Of a stretch of DNA of 64,000 bases, positions 18,355-27,412 are shown piece by piece (the first letter of the stretch is position 1; every line of letters starts with the position of its first letter). Source of the DNA: JAICJC01 sp963709425 (GTDB taxonomy: Bacteria > Actinomycetota > Thermoleophilia > Gaiellales > JAICJC01). Location: NCBI GenBank assembly GCA_963709425.1, contig CAVPWG010000005.1, positions 310,001 through 374,000 on the forward strand. Reading direction: 5' to 3'. The position numbers and the translations under genes were made by a program. The notes under the pieces are model-generated. The model was not told where the DNA came from and searched no databases. It worked only from the letters and a program-made list of their open reading frames with translations.

Positions 18355-19697
18355 CGGCTGCGTTCCGGCGCGCCAACCGACGGACCTTCGCCAGCCTCCG
18401 ACGCCACCGGAACTACCGGCTCTTCTTCACCGGCCAGATCGTGTCGGTCAGCGGGACGTGGATGCAGAACATCGCGGCCGCGTGGCTCGTGCTCCAGCTG
18501 ACCCACTCACCCGTGGCCGTGGGCATCCTGGCGCTGTGCCAGTTCCTGCCGTTCACGGTCTTCGGGCTCTTCGCCGGCGTGCTCGTCGACCGCCTCGACG
18601 CCCAGAAGACCGTGATCGCGACCCAGGCCGCCGCGCTCATTCTGGCCGCCGCGCTGGCCACGCTGACGCTCGCCGGCCACGTGACGGCGCTCGACGTCGA
18701 GGTGCTGACGGCGCTCCGCGGCATCGTCCTCGTCCTCGACGCCCCCGCTCGGCAGGCGCTCACCTTCGAGATGGTCGGAGCCGACGAGCTGCCGAACGCC
18801 GTGGCCCTTAACTCGAGTCTCTTCAACGCGGCGCGCGTCGTAGGGCCGGCCGTGGGCGGCGCGCTCGTGGCCACCGTCGGCGTCGGCGCGTGCTTCACGC
18901 TGAACGCGGTGAGCTACGTCGCCGTCCTGGCCGGCCTGCTCGCGATGCGCCGTCAGGAGCTGTATCCCGTCGAGCGGCCGGAACTCCCTCCGCGGTTCCT
19001 GCGCGGCACCGCCGAGGCCCTGACGCATGTGCGCCGGACGCCGGCCACGCTGCTCGCGCTCACGATCGTCTTCGTCGCCAGCACGCTGTCGTTCAACTTC
19101 AACGTCCTGCTGCCGGTCCTCGCCGCTCAGACGCTGGCCGCAGACGCGGGCGTCTTCGGGATCGTCACCGCGGCGTTCGGCGCCGGCGCGCTCCTCGGGG
19201 CGCTGCTCGCGGCGTCGCTCGGACGGGCGAGCTGGAAGGTGCTTGTGGGCGCCGTCACCGGGTTCGGCGTCGCCCAGCTCGCGCTTGCGCCCCAGCACAA
19301 CGCGGCGGCCGCGGCCGCCCTGCTCTTCATCGCCGGGGCGTGCTTCACGCTGTGGACGTCGGCCGCCAACTCGACTGTCCAGCTCTCGACGCCGGGGCCG
19401 CTCCGGGGCCGCGTGATCGGGCTCTACTACTTCGCGTTCAACGGCGCGGGGCCGGCGGGAGGCGTGCTCGCAGGCTGGCTCGCGGCCCGTGGCGGAACCG
19501 AGCTGGCCTTCGCCGTGTCCGGGGCGAGCGCGCTTGCGATGGGAGTCGCGGCAGCGCTGCTCCGAGACCGCGGCGCCCGCCGCCTCGCGCCCGAGGCCGT
19601 CGCGAGCCTGTGGCGGCGCCGAGCTCCCGCGGCACGTCGGAGAGGCTCAGCACCTCATTCCCGTCCGGTGTCACGAGGAACATCCACTCGAGCCTGA
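18351..19697 (+). CDS. MFS exporter (MFS_3/EntS-like)
   Basis: 448 residues, 12 predicted TM segments, beginning FASLRRHRNYRLFFTGQIVSVSG, which is typical of the MFS_3 efflux branch. The motif-A region reads GVLVDRLDAQK. Coupled by 4-base overlap to marR, so probably a drug or metabolite efflux pump under MarR control. The last 40 or so residues (RRRAPAARRRG...) are Arg-rich and unlike a pump tail. That stretch also reads as a protein-like minus-strand frame, so the true C-terminus may be earlier if a base error is present. Confidence 0.9.
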   Translation: MTAAFRRANRRTFASLRRHRNYRLFFTGQIVSVSGTWMQNIAAAWLVLQLTHSPVAVGILALCQFLPFTVFGLFAGVLVDRLDAQKTVIATQAAALILAAALATLTLAGHVTALDVEVLTALRGIVLVLDAPARQALTFEMVGADELPNAVALNSSLFNAARVVGPAVGGALVATVGVGACFTLNAVSYVAVLAGLLAMRRQELYPVERPELPPRFLRGTAEALTHVRRTPATLLALTIVFVASTLSFNFNVLLPVLAAQTLAADAGVFGIVTAAFGAGALLGALLAASLGRASWKVLVGAVTGFGVAQLALAPQHNAAAAAALLFIAGACFTLWTSAANSTVQLSTPGPLRGRVIGLYYFAFNGAGPAGGVLAGWLAARGGTELAFAVSGASALAMGVAAALLRDRGARRLAPEAVASLWRRRAPAARRRGSAPHSRPVSRGTSTRA

Positions 19698-19735
19698 CGC
19701 CGGCCGCACAGCGTCATCGGCGCCGAGCTCGGCGG

Positions 19736-19870
19736 TCATGAGCGCGGGCGCGCGCTCGCGCGGCTCCGCACCTCGCGGGCCACGGATTTCGGATCGGCGC
19801 CCTCCACGATCCGCCGCCGCGCGCGGTCGCCGATGTTTGCGAGCAGCTCCTCCTCGTACGGCCCATGCAC
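19736..19870 (-). CDS. Tiny possible gene or remnant below the LCP gene
   Basis: 44 residues from GTG 19870, acidic N-terminal half (PYEEELLANIGDR) and basic tail, 17 bases after the LCP stop. Its stop overlaps an ATG (19739). That second frame runs only 22 codons (to 19671), but shifting it by one base reads RLEWMFLVTPDGNEVLSL and continues protein-like into the 3' end of the MFS gene. This may be the debris of one or two small genes. No family recognised. Confidence 0.25.
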   Translation of the reverse strand: MHGPYEEELLANIGDRARRRIVEGADPKSVAREVRSRASARPRS

Positions 19871-19887
19871 GCCTCGATCTGGAGGTC

Positions 19888-21246
19888 TCAGGCGGCGATG
19901 AACACGATGACGACGGCGACCATCGCGACCGCCGCAAGGAGCGCCACCCAGACGGCGTCCTGGTGCGTGTAGGCGAACCGGCGCACGCGCGCCCGGAATC
20001 CGAGCGCCGCGACCGGCAGCACCAGCGCCCCCGAGTCGCGGCCGGGAGGCCGAATGCGCGGCGGGGAGATGCGTGGAAGCGCGGACCGCCCCCACCCCAC
20101 GATCGCGCCGCCGGCCCGCACTGCACGCGTGGTCACGTCCTCGGAGCGGCGCATCCCGGCCCCGGCCACCCCGGCGATCCGCGCGCCGGCGCGCGCCGAG
20201 ATCTGCCGGCGGGGTGGGCCGGCCGGAGCCGGGGCGCGCACCCTCATCCGCACGAAGAGCGCCGCCATGGCGATCGCCATCAGCACTGCCGCGGCGGCCA
20301 CGAAGACGAACACCGACGTCCCGTAGTGCTGCACGATCACGACGATCGCCTTCGGCGGCAGGTACGGGGTGGCCGCGATGCTCGACGTGTGACATCCGGA
20401 CGCCCGCGCGGACGCGTCGGGCGCGAGGAACCCGGCGACGATCGCGGGGCCGGCGCCGGACTCCGCGGCCGTGTTCTCGGGCAGCGTGCATTGCACGACG
20501 TGCCGCCCCTGGAGCCGGTCCCACACGAGGCCGAGCACGTCCGCGTCGGTCAGGTCGGTGACCGCGGAGTGGGCGACGGCGGTGCCGGTCGCCTGGAGAT
20601 CGCCGATGCTCGTCGGCTCGAGCGCATGTCCCACGATCGCGCGAAGGACACGCCGTTCGGCCTGGTCGCGCTGCTCGCTGCCCGGGGCTCCCTGGCGTAG
20701 ATAGACGGCGGCGTGCGGCCCGTTCAGGCGGAGAGTGCCCGCAGGGAAGCGCCACGTCCGCGACGGCGACACGGGCAGCTCCACCTCCGCGGGATTGCGA
20801 AGCTGGATCCCGCCGATCCCGTCGACGAGGCGGGAGATGTTCCCGAGGTTGATGACGGCCACGTGCGAGACCTGGACCCCGAGCCCGGCCCGAAGCGTGT
20901 GAACAAGCGTCGGAATCGACTGCCGGCTGACGCGCACACCGTCCAGGACGGTGCTCGGCGGGACGGACAGGAATGCCGCCGTGCCCTTGTCCGGCACCGT
21001 CCGGAACAGCACGAGGCCGCCCGACGCCAGCCCGCCCGACCCACGCACGAGCGTCACCTGCGGCGAGTCGAGCGTCCCCTTCGACGGCGGGAGCGAGGCA
21101 CGGATCGTCGCGGGCAGGGGCGCCTCCGACCGCTGGATGTCGCTCGAGAAGCGGTGGTACTGCACCGCGAGTACGACAAAACCGGCCGCGCCAGCGGCGC
21201 AGATCGCCATGACGAGCAGTACCAACGCCTGCCCGAGCCTACGCAT
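19888..21246 (-). CDS. LytR-CpsA-Psr-like membrane protein with extra C-terminal TM segments
   Basis: 452 residues. TM near the N-terminus, then an extracytoplasmic domain to about 300 with the LCP pattern (IPTLVHTLRAGLGVQVSHVAVIN, RLVDGIGGIQL, GTLRLNGPHAAVYLR, QRDQAERR). LCP enzymes attach polymers to peptidoglycan, but several catalytic Asp/Arg positions are not obvious here, so activity is uncertain. Unusually, a second TM near 315-335 and a third at the very C-terminus (AVWVALLAAVAMVAVVIVFIAA) bracket a basic region. ATG 21246 has GGAGGGGG upstream. Confidence 0.72.
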   Translation of the reverse strand: MRRLGQALVLLVMAICAAGAAGFVVLAVQYHRFSSDIQRSEAPLPATIRASLPPSKGTLDSPQVTLVRGSGGLASGGLVLFRTVPDKGTAAFLSVPPSTVLDGVRVSRQSIPTLVHTLRAGLGVQVSHVAVINLGNISRLVDGIGGIQLRNPAEVELPVSPSRTWRFPAGTLRLNGPHAAVYLRQGAPGSEQRDQAERRVLRAIVGHALEPTSIGDLQATGTAVAHSAVTDLTDADVLGLVWDRLQGRHVVQCTLPENTAAESGAGPAIVAGFLAPDASARASGCHTSSIAATPYLPPKAIVVIVQHYGTSVFVFVAAAAVLMAIAMAALFVRMRVRAPAPAGPPRRQISARAGARIAGVAGAGMRRSEDVTTRAVRAGGAIVGWGRSALPRISPPRIRPPGRDSGALVLPVAALGFRARVRRFAYTHQDAVWVALLAAVAMVAVVIVFIAA

Positions 21247-21298
21247 TCGCCTTCCCCCTCCGGAGCCGTTCGTCCGCGGGCCCGCTTTCACCGTGTGA

Positions 21299-21325
21299 AT
21301 TACAACATAAGGAAGCTCAAGTCAA
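21299..21325 (-). promoter_or_regulatory. Probable sigma-A promoter of the LCP-like gene
   Basis: On the minus strand TTGACT (21325-21320) and TGTAAT (21304-21299) are separated by 15 bases, in a conspicuously AT-rich patch about 50 bases upstream of the LCP-like start. Confidence 0.45.
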
Positions 21326-21332
21326 CCGATTA

Positions 21333-21629
21333 CTAATACCCACCGCTCTCAAGGTCGGAACACCCGCGGCGCCGCGGCGCCGACGCGCATGGCCGCCAGG
21401 CCGCCGTCGATCCGGCTTCGATGCCGCGCGGTAGCCCGTCGTACTCCGGGACGGGCACGCCGTCGTCGAGCACCATCATGGTCGCGTCCAGGTGGCCGTG
21501 GTACTTGCTTCGGGCCCTTTCGAGGCGGGCCGTCGAGACCGGCGGCTCGGCCACGAACCGGGCGTTCTCGGCCGCCCTCAGCCGCTCCACGCGAGTTGCG
21601 TCGACGCCGCTCCCGCTCGAATAGACCAC
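21333..21629 (-). pseudogene. Class III aminotransferase remnant with internal deletion
   Basis: 98 codons. The first 45 or so residues (ATRVERLRAAENARFVAEPP) match the start of class III, GSA-aminomutase-like aminotransferases. The next segment (KYHGHLDATMMVLDDGVPVP) matches a region normally well over 100 residues further on, around the cofactor pocket. Only this fusion remains. The PLP-binding Lys region is absent and the reading ends out of context (RRRGCSDLESGGY). Interpreted as a gene left after a large internal and 3' deletion. Confidence 0.65.
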
Positions 21630-21670
21630 GGAGCGTTCACATCACGTGGCCGCGGAGACCGCCGAGAGCG

Positions 21671-22498
21671 CTAGATCCGCCGGTAGCGAGCGTCGGTGAT
21701 CGAGTACAGCCCGAACGCGACCAGCCCGGCGGCGACGACGAAGAGCAGGGCCGTTCCGTACGTCTGGTGGGCGAGCCTGCTGAGCGCGCCGTCCAGGCCG
21801 ACGGCCTTCGACGGCGCATAGTCCAGCGCAGCCTTGACGACGAAGATCCCGATCAGGCCGAACGCGACCATCCGCGCCAGGTGGCCCACGACGCCGATCA
21901 CCGTCACCCAGCGACGGGCGGTCGGCCCCATCTGCTCGGTCTTGTCCTCCTCGAGGAACTTACGGGTGAGGCCCTTGTATCCCTGGAAGAGGGCGACGGC
22001 GAGGAAGATGGCGCCGGCCACACCGACGATCCACTGCCCTCCCGGCCAGCCGAGCAGGCCCGCGGCGGACTTGTGCGGACTGCTGGAGCTCTGGCTCGAC
22101 GAGCCGAGCAGGATGGCCACCGCGAGCGCGCACATCACGGCGTAGCAGACCCCGCTCGAGGCGGCGATGACCCGTCCCGTCTTGGAGCTGTCACCGCCGC
22201 CTTCGGGGCCGTGCCCGAAGAACGCCTGCACGAACCGCCACAGCGCATACCCGCCGAGGCCGACCGCAACCGCGATCAGAAGCCAGTGGCCGAACGGCTG
22301 CTTCTCGATCGTCTGCATGGCGCCGCGCTGATTCGTCTTCTCGTTCGATGAGTGGATCGCGACCTGGATGGCCAGGAGCCCGATGGTGGCGTAGATGACG
22401 CCACGGGCAACGAATCCGACCCGCGCCAGCACCTCGAACGCCGGGCTGTGGGTTGCGCGACGACCTGCCGATCGGGCGTCAGCCGGACTGGTGTTCAT
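21671..22498 (-). CDS. DUF1206 family membrane protein
   Basis: 275 residues with six hydrophobic segments arranged as three repeats of a two-TM unit (VLARVGFVARGVIYATIGLLAI, then SGVCYAVMCALAVAI, then VGHLARMVAFGLIGIFV), as in the actinobacterial DUF1206 family. Function unknown. ATG at 22498 is chosen because the basic N-terminus before the first TM starts there. The gene overlaps the 3' end of the lipid kinase by 20 bases, so it is the last gene of a PAP2-kinase-DUF1206 operon. Confidence 0.87.
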   Translation of the reverse strand: MNTSPADARSAGRRATHSPAFEVLARVGFVARGVIYATIGLLAIQVAIHSSNEKTNQRGAMQTIEKQPFGHWLLIAVAVGLGGYALWRFVQAFFGHGPEGGGDSSKTGRVIAASSGVCYAVMCALAVAILLGSSSQSSSSPHKSAAGLLGWPGGQWIVGVAGAIFLAVALFQGYKGLTRKFLEEDKTEQMGPTARRWVTVIGVVGHLARMVAFGLIGIFVVKAALDYAPSKAVGLDGALSRLAHQTYGTALLFVVAAGLVAFGLYSITDARYRRI

Positions 22499-23399
22499 GC
22501 CCCCCGCCTCCGTTGCCGTTGGTCGACGTCGGCACGCGCACCGTGATCGCACCGGGCTCCACCGCGATCCGGTAGGCCTTCGCCTTCGTCCGCGCGCCGC
22601 CGTCGACCTCGTAGGGAACCTTGCGGTTGAGCTTCATCTTCATGGTGCTCGCCTGCGTGATCCGGAAGAACGGCGAGCGCTCGGGGCGGCCCGCGATCGT
22701 GCTCGCGACCGCACGCGCCCACTCCGCAACGCCCTCGGCGGTGATGACCGCGATGTCGAGCCGGCCGTCATCCGGCGCGGCATCCGCGAACACCTCAACG
22801 CCTCCGAAGAGCGCCCCCACGTTGCCGGCGAGCACGCAGCTCGCCGGCCCGTCGTACCACGGCGCTCCATCGATCTTGATCGACGCGTTGAACGAGGGCA
22901 TGCGCATGCTCTTGGCGCCCGTCCAGATGTAGGCCGCCCGGCCGAACCGGTCCTTGAGCGTGCCGTCGGCGCCCCCGATCATGTCGGCGTCGAAGCCCGC
23001 GCCGGCCATGACGGCGAACCGCTCGCCGTTCACGGTCGCGACGTCAATCCGTCGTTCGATGCCCTGCAGGCCGGTGACCACCGCTCCCTCGATGTCCTTC
23101 GGGATGCCCAGGTTGGAGGCGAGCAGATTCGCCGTTCCGGCGGGGACGATCGATACGGCCGTGCCCGTTCCGGCGAGGGTGTCGATGCAGCGCTGCGCCA
23201 TCCCGTCGCCGCCCCAGACGAACACGTTCTCGGCTCCCCGCTCGAGCAGGCGCCGAACCTGCTTCGGCGCTTTGCGGCTCTTCGGCACCTCCGCCCAGAG
23301 CGGGTCGGTGACGCCGTGGCGGGCGAGCGTGCGGCGAAGCTCGGGGAGGCCGCCCTCGATGCTCTTGCCGGCGTGCGCGATGACAGCGACCCGGCTCAC
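22479..23399 (-). CDS. Diacylglycerol/lipid kinase (DAGK catalytic family)
   Basis: Phosphorylates a lipid such as diacylglycerol or a sphingoid base using ATP. 306 residues. The nucleotide-binding signature VWGGDGMAQRCIDTL (near 65) and GTANLLASNLGIP (near 92) are canonical. The C-terminal beta-sandwich contains EVFADAAPDDGRLDIAVI. The start GTG 23399 overlaps the PAP2 stop (GTGA), so it is translationally coupled to a lipid-phosphate phosphatase gene. The Gly/Asn-rich tail (STNGNGGGGHEHQSG) is low complexity. Confidence 0.92.
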   Translation of the reverse strand: MSRVAVIAHAGKSIEGGLPELRRTLARHGVTDPLWAEVPKSRKAPKQVRRLLERGAENVFVWGGDGMAQRCIDTLAGTGTAVSIVPAGTANLLASNLGIPKDIEGAVVTGLQGIERRIDVATVNGERFAVMAGAGFDADMIGGADGTLKDRFGRAAYIWTGAKSMRMPSFNASIKIDGAPWYDGPASCVLAGNVGALFGGVEVFADAAPDDGRLDIAVITAEGVAEWARAVASTIAGRPERSPFFRITQASTMKMKLNRKVPYEVDGGARTKAKAYRIAVEPGAITVRVPTSTNGNGGGGHEHQSG

Positions 23400-24202
23400 G
23401 AGGCGACGCGCTCCTGGGCAGCGGCTCCGGCGGCCCGGGCGGCGGTCAGGGCGACGATCAGGCACCCGATGCCGACGAGCAGGCCTGCCGCGACATCGGT
23501 CGGGTGGTGCATCCCGCGGTACATGCGCGCCAGCGCGACGAGCAGGGGGATCGCGACCGCGGTCAACCACACGATTGCTCGCACGGCGCCGCTTCGCACC
23601 CACGACGTGATGAGGAGGGCGATCCCGCAGTACACCGCGACGGATGCCGCGGTGTGCCCCGAATAGAAGCTGTCGCTGACGGGGAGGTCGTCCAGTCGGC
23701 GGACGTGCGGGCGCTGGCGATCGATCGCGAGCGTCGCGACCCGGTAGGTCGCCGCCTCCACGGCGATGGCCGTGAGGATGAATGCGGCGGCCCGCCACTT
23801 GCGGAGTACGACCGCCACCAGGGTGGTGGCCACCACGAGGGCCGGGATGGCGTACACGTCGCCGATCCCCGAGAGCCAGAACGAGATGTCGGTGCGGACG
23901 CTCGTGCGGTGGTCCGCCAGCCAGACGTTCACGTGCTCGTCCCGATGGCCGAAACCGTGCTCGGGGAGCGCGTACGTCTGAAGCGCCCACCCAACGAGCA
24001 GGGTCGCCGCCGCGAGGAGCGCGAATCCCGCGATGCTGACCACCACGAAGGCTCGCACAGGGTGGCCGGCCATGCCGCGACCGATCCACGACGAGATGCG
24101 CCGGGGCTCGAGCCGCGGGCGCCGAGGGGCGTCGTCGGCGCGTGTCTCGGCGTATGCGCGTCGGTCTGCACGCGCAGTCTGTTGTTGGGCAGCCACGATC
24201 AT
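23396..24202 (-). CDS. PAP2 family phosphatase
   Basis: Membrane phosphatase acting on lipid phosphates or undecaprenyl pyrophosphate. 268 residues from ATG 24202, six TM segments. Phosphatase motifs 2 and 3 are present (FYSGHTAAS; RMYRGMHHPTD). Motif 1 (normally KxxxxxxRP) reads TLAIDRQRP without the Lys, so activity may be altered. MAGHPVRAF at 24075 is an alternative start. That would remove an Arg-rich 42-residue extension and free the CATG shared with the divergent PAP2 gene. Confidence 0.87.
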   Translation of the reverse strand: MIVAAQQQTARADRRAYAETRADDAPRRPRLEPRRISSWIGRGMAGHPVRAFVVVSIAGFALLAAATLLVGWALQTYALPEHGFGHRDEHVNVWLADHRTSVRTDISFWLSGIGDVYAIPALVVATTLVAVVLRKWRAAAFILTAIAVEAATYRVATLAIDRQRPHVRRLDDLPVSDSFYSGHTAASVAVYCGIALLITSWVRSGAVRAIVWLTAVAIPLLVALARMYRGMHHPTDVAAGLLVGIGCLIVALTAARAAGAAAQERVAS

Positions 24203-25127
24203 GCAAGGTTTCCCGAATCGCGTCGAGGGCAAACTGTTTCGTGTGCCGGTGATCATCCTGATACTCGTCTCGACAGCGGCGGGCCTTGTCGCCTGGCGGT
24301 ACGCCGACGCGGCCCTTCGCACGTGGTGGGGCCGCGCTCCGAGCGCCGCCGTCGCGGCGGAGGTCCGCGAGCACACGCCAGCCGGACGGCTCGTCAGGAA
24401 TCGGCTCGACGCCGAGGTGATCACGGGGCTCGCGCTGACGGTGGCCCTGGCGGCGATGGTGGTCGCGGGAACCGTGGTGGGCATGCTCGCGCTGGCGATC
24501 CGCCGCAGCGACGTGCTCACCGGCTTCGACTCTGCGGCGGCTCGATGGGCCCAGGCGCACGGCACCGAGATGACCCATCGCATCCTGCAGGAGATCTCGA
24601 ACCTGGCGTCCACACCGGGCGTCCTCCTGATCGGCGTCGCGATCGGCGCGATCGAATGGGCGCGGGTCCCCAGCCGCGTTATCGCACCCTTCCTGGTCGT
24701 GGTCACGGTCGGTGACTCGCTCGTCACGAATCTCGTGAAGGAGGCCGTCGATCGCGCCCGTCCGACGATCGACCCGCTCGCGGCCGCGCTCGGGCCCTCC
24801 TTCCCGAGCGGGCATTCCTCGACCGCCGCCGCCTTCTTCGCCGCGCTGGCGCTGCTCCTGGGCCGCCGACGCAGCGATCGTCAGAAGGCCGTGCTGGCCG
24901 GGATCGCGGTCGGCCTCGCGGTCGCCGTGGGGTGCAGTCGCGTGCTCCTCGACCTGCACTGGCTCTCCGACGTGGTCGGCGGCCTCGCCCTGGGTTGGGG
25001 CTGGTTCGCGCTGTGCGCGGCGGCATTCGGGGGATGGCTGCTCAGGTTCGGGGCGCCGGTCGAGTCGGCGGTCGCCCAGACGCGCCCGCCCGCCGACAGG
25101 CGGCCGGCTCAGCCGCTCGGCTCCTGA
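24201..25127 (+). CDS. PAP2 family phosphatase (second copy, divergent)
   Basis: 308 residues from ATG 24201; GTG 24243 is an alternative nearer to TM1. Complete PAP2 signature: KEAVDRARP (motif 1), FPSGHSSTA (motif 2), SRVLLDLHWLSD (motif 3). TM1 lies at the N-terminus, then an extracytoplasmic segment and five further TMs. It probably dephosphorylates phosphatidic acid or an isoprenyl phosphate, opposing the lipid kinase of the divergent operon. Its 3' end overlaps the convergent PhoD-like gene by 19 bases. Confidence 0.9.
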   Translation: MQGFPNRVEGKLFRVPVIILILVSTAAGLVAWRYADAALRTWWGRAPSAAVAAEVREHTPAGRLVRNRLDAEVITGLALTVALAAMVVAGTVVGMLALAIRRSDVLTGFDSAAARWAQAHGTEMTHRILQEISNLASTPGVLLIGVAIGAIEWARVPSRVIAPFLVVVTVGDSLVTNLVKEAVDRARPTIDPLAAALGPSFPSGHSSTAAAFFAALALLLGRRRSDRQKAVLAGIAVGLAVAVGCSRVLLDLHWLSDVVGGLALGWGWFALCAAAFGGWLLRFGAPVESAVAQTRPPADRRPAQPLGS

Positions 25128-26801
25128 TCCTCGGCCGGCGGGCCATCTGCGAGCACGCGCGTGTGCAGCGGCTGGAGCGAGTCGGCGTCCTCCCCGGCCT
25201 CGGAGCGAAAGATCGTCACCTCGGCCCGGCGGCCGTTGAGCTCGACGATGCCGATCGAGTTGTGGAACGTCGGCCCGGCCCGATACCGCCAGCGCACGGT
25301 CGGCGGCCGGACTCCGGCCAGCCGGGCCAGCCCGCGCAGCGCGCCGGCGGCGACGGTCGTACCCGTCAAGCCCACGAGCCGCCGCTCCTTTGGACCGAGC
25401 GGGTTTCGAAAGGGGGAGCAGACGAGCTGGTGCACTCGGCTGCGGGAGCTGTCGCGACGGCCCAGCGAGACCTCGGCGACGTAGGCGTTGTGGATGTCGC
25501 CGCCCACGAGCGTCACGGATGCGGGCGGCGTTCTGCCGCGGGCGCCGCCCGCCACGTCGCGGAGCAGGTCCACCATGGCCTCGAACGACGCCTGGAACGC
25601 CGGCCAGTGCTCGAGGTCGAGCGCGCGGCGGATGCGCTCGCCGACCCACGCTGCCGGGCGGCCCCACGCGCCGGCGCACACGGCCTCGTTCCACGCCTCG
25701 AGGTAGTGCACGCCCGGGGACATGAAGACCGGCAGGGTGCTCACGATGACCAGGTGGTCGAGGGCCTCGTGGCTCTGCTCGACGATCCACGCCCACTCGT
25801 CGTCGTCCACCATGTCGCGGTGGTCGTCGTCGAGCATGCGCGCGGCCCGGGAGTCGACAACGACCACCCGCGACCGCCCGAAGTCCCGGCTGCACGCCCA
25901 CCGGGACGCCGCCGATTCGCGATCGGCGCGCTCGGCGAACGCCTCCAGCTCAGGGCCGACGTCACGGCCGGCGGCGATCGCCGTGCGGTACATCGACTCC
26001 TCCTCGAGCTCGGGCGGGGCGAGGTTCCCGAGATGCTGATAGACCCAGTACGCCATGAACGCGCCGGTGATCCGCGCGTGCCACCACGGCTTGGCGCGGG
26101 CGTCCTTGAGCCACTGCCACGAGATGTTCCAGTCGTCGATGACGTCGTGATCGTCGAAGATCATGAGGCTGGGGACGGTCGAGAGCAGCCATCGGATATC
26201 GGGGTCGGTCCACGCCTCGCGATAGAGGCGGGTGTACTCCTCGAAGTCCGCGACCTCCTCGCCGGGCGGCTCCGACGTGTCGCGCCGACTGCGGATGAAC
26301 TCGGCCGTCTCGGGCGACACCTCGTCGGCGTACACCTGGTCGCCGCACAGGAGCAGCGCGTCGGGCCAGGGCTCGATGCCGGCCTGGAGTCGGCGGGAGT
26401 ACGCCCACAGGGCGTCGACGCCGTAGCCGTGCTCGTGCTCATCCGGCGGCAGCGTGTACGGCTCGCGCTGCGGGGCGCCGACACGACACGACCCGAAGAC
26501 GAGCCGGGCCGCGTCCTCACCCTGGCGGGTGTGGATCGTGCTGGCCGGGTGCCCTCCGTCAGCGACCGGCCACACCTCCTCGCCGTCCAGCCGCACCTCG
26601 TACTCGATCACCGCCCCCTCGGGCAGGTCACTCATCGCCAGGAGGGCGTAAGTGGTGGCCGCGCACCTCGAACGTGCGCGCGACGTGGCCGAGCACGTCG
26701 ACGTGGCAGGCGCGATCCGTCTCGACCCACAGGGTCGCCTGGCTGCGCCCGACATACCGGAGCAGCGGGCCGAGAACGAGCGACGCCGGCGAGTCGGTCA
26801 C
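25109..26801 (-). CDS. PhoD-like alkaline phosphatase/metallophosphoesterase, frameshifted near its start
   Basis: About 563 residues after correction. From GTG 26801 the frame reads the standard N-terminus of this cytoplasmic PhoD-like group (LVLGPLLRYVGRSQATLWVE...RTFEVRGHH) and then stops. One extra base in the AA at 26651-26652 separates it from YALLAMSDLPEG and the rest. Metal-ligand motifs follow: LLLCGDQVYADEV, IFDDHDVIDDWN, VVDSRAARM, VGGDIHNAYVAEV. GTG 26801 overlaps the stop of the TOPRIM gene (GTGA), which supports this start and the frame correction. Confidence 0.85.
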
Positions 26802-27355
26802 GGCCCTACATGCGCGAGCACGCGGTCGAGGGGCCGCGGCACGCGGGCGAGGTCAAGCGCCTCGACGAGCACCCGGCCGTAGTGGATCTTGCGCCCGCTG
26901 TGAGTGCCCAGGAAGCGCCGCAGCTGGCGCTCGATGGGGACGTCCCGCTGAGCCGGCTGCCGCTGGAGGGTCCGAAACGATCTCAGCTCGCCTTGGGCCG
27001 CGACGACCTTCTCGACTGCAGGGGTGCCGAGCGAGCGGATCAGCTCATCCTCGAGATCCTCGACGCAGGCATAGAAGCCAAGCCGCTCCATCGCCGCTCG
27101 GGTGAGATCGGAGCCCATGCCGGCCCGTTCCAGAGACCGCTTGACGGCGACCTCCTCGCCCGCGTCATAGAGGCCCGCGAGCCTGACGTCGAGCCCGCGA
27201 GGCCCGAACCGCTCGAGGAACCGCCCGACGGCATGGGCGCCGCCGATCGGCTCGACAACGACGCCCTCGGCCGCGAGGTCGCGGCCGAGCCGCTCCGCAA
27301 GCGCCTCGAGCGCATTTCGGTCGCTCTCCCCCTCGACGAGGACGACGGCTCTCAT
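26798..27355 (-). CDS. Stand-alone TOPRIM (OLD-like) domain protein
   Basis: 185 residues. The N-terminus MRAVVLVEGESDRNALEALAE is the TOPRIM glutamate motif seen in OLD-family nucleases, DnaG and topoisomerases. GLYDAGEE near 62 may supply the acidic DxD-like position. No ATPase domain is attached, unlike full OLD nucleases. Such short TOPRIM proteins recur in actinobacteria with no established role. ATG at 27355. The last 4 bases overlap the PhoD-like start. Confidence 0.78.
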   Translation of the reverse strand: MRAVVLVEGESDRNALEALAERLGRDLAAEGVVVEPIGGAHAVGRFLERFGPRGLDVRLAGLYDAGEEVAVKRSLERAGMGSDLTRAAMERLGFYACVEDLEDELIRSLGTPAVEKVVAAQGELRSFRTLQRQPAQRDVPIERQLRRFLGTHSGRKIHYGRVLVEALDLARVPRPLDRVLAHVGP

Positions 27356-27412
27356 GCTCCTCCCTGAGACTCCCGACGCGGTAGCTTCGCACGCCGCGCC
27401 GATCCTGCTTGA

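Noticed and set aside
23396..24202. Divergent PAP2 pair as a recent duplication
   Set aside because: Outside the phosphatase motifs the two proteins share little visible similarity.
22479..25901. A fused protein of more than 1,100 residues ending in the lipid kinase
   Set aside because: The kinase starts at GTG 23399 with normal family length. The upstream frame is a shadow of the PAP2 and PhoD genes.
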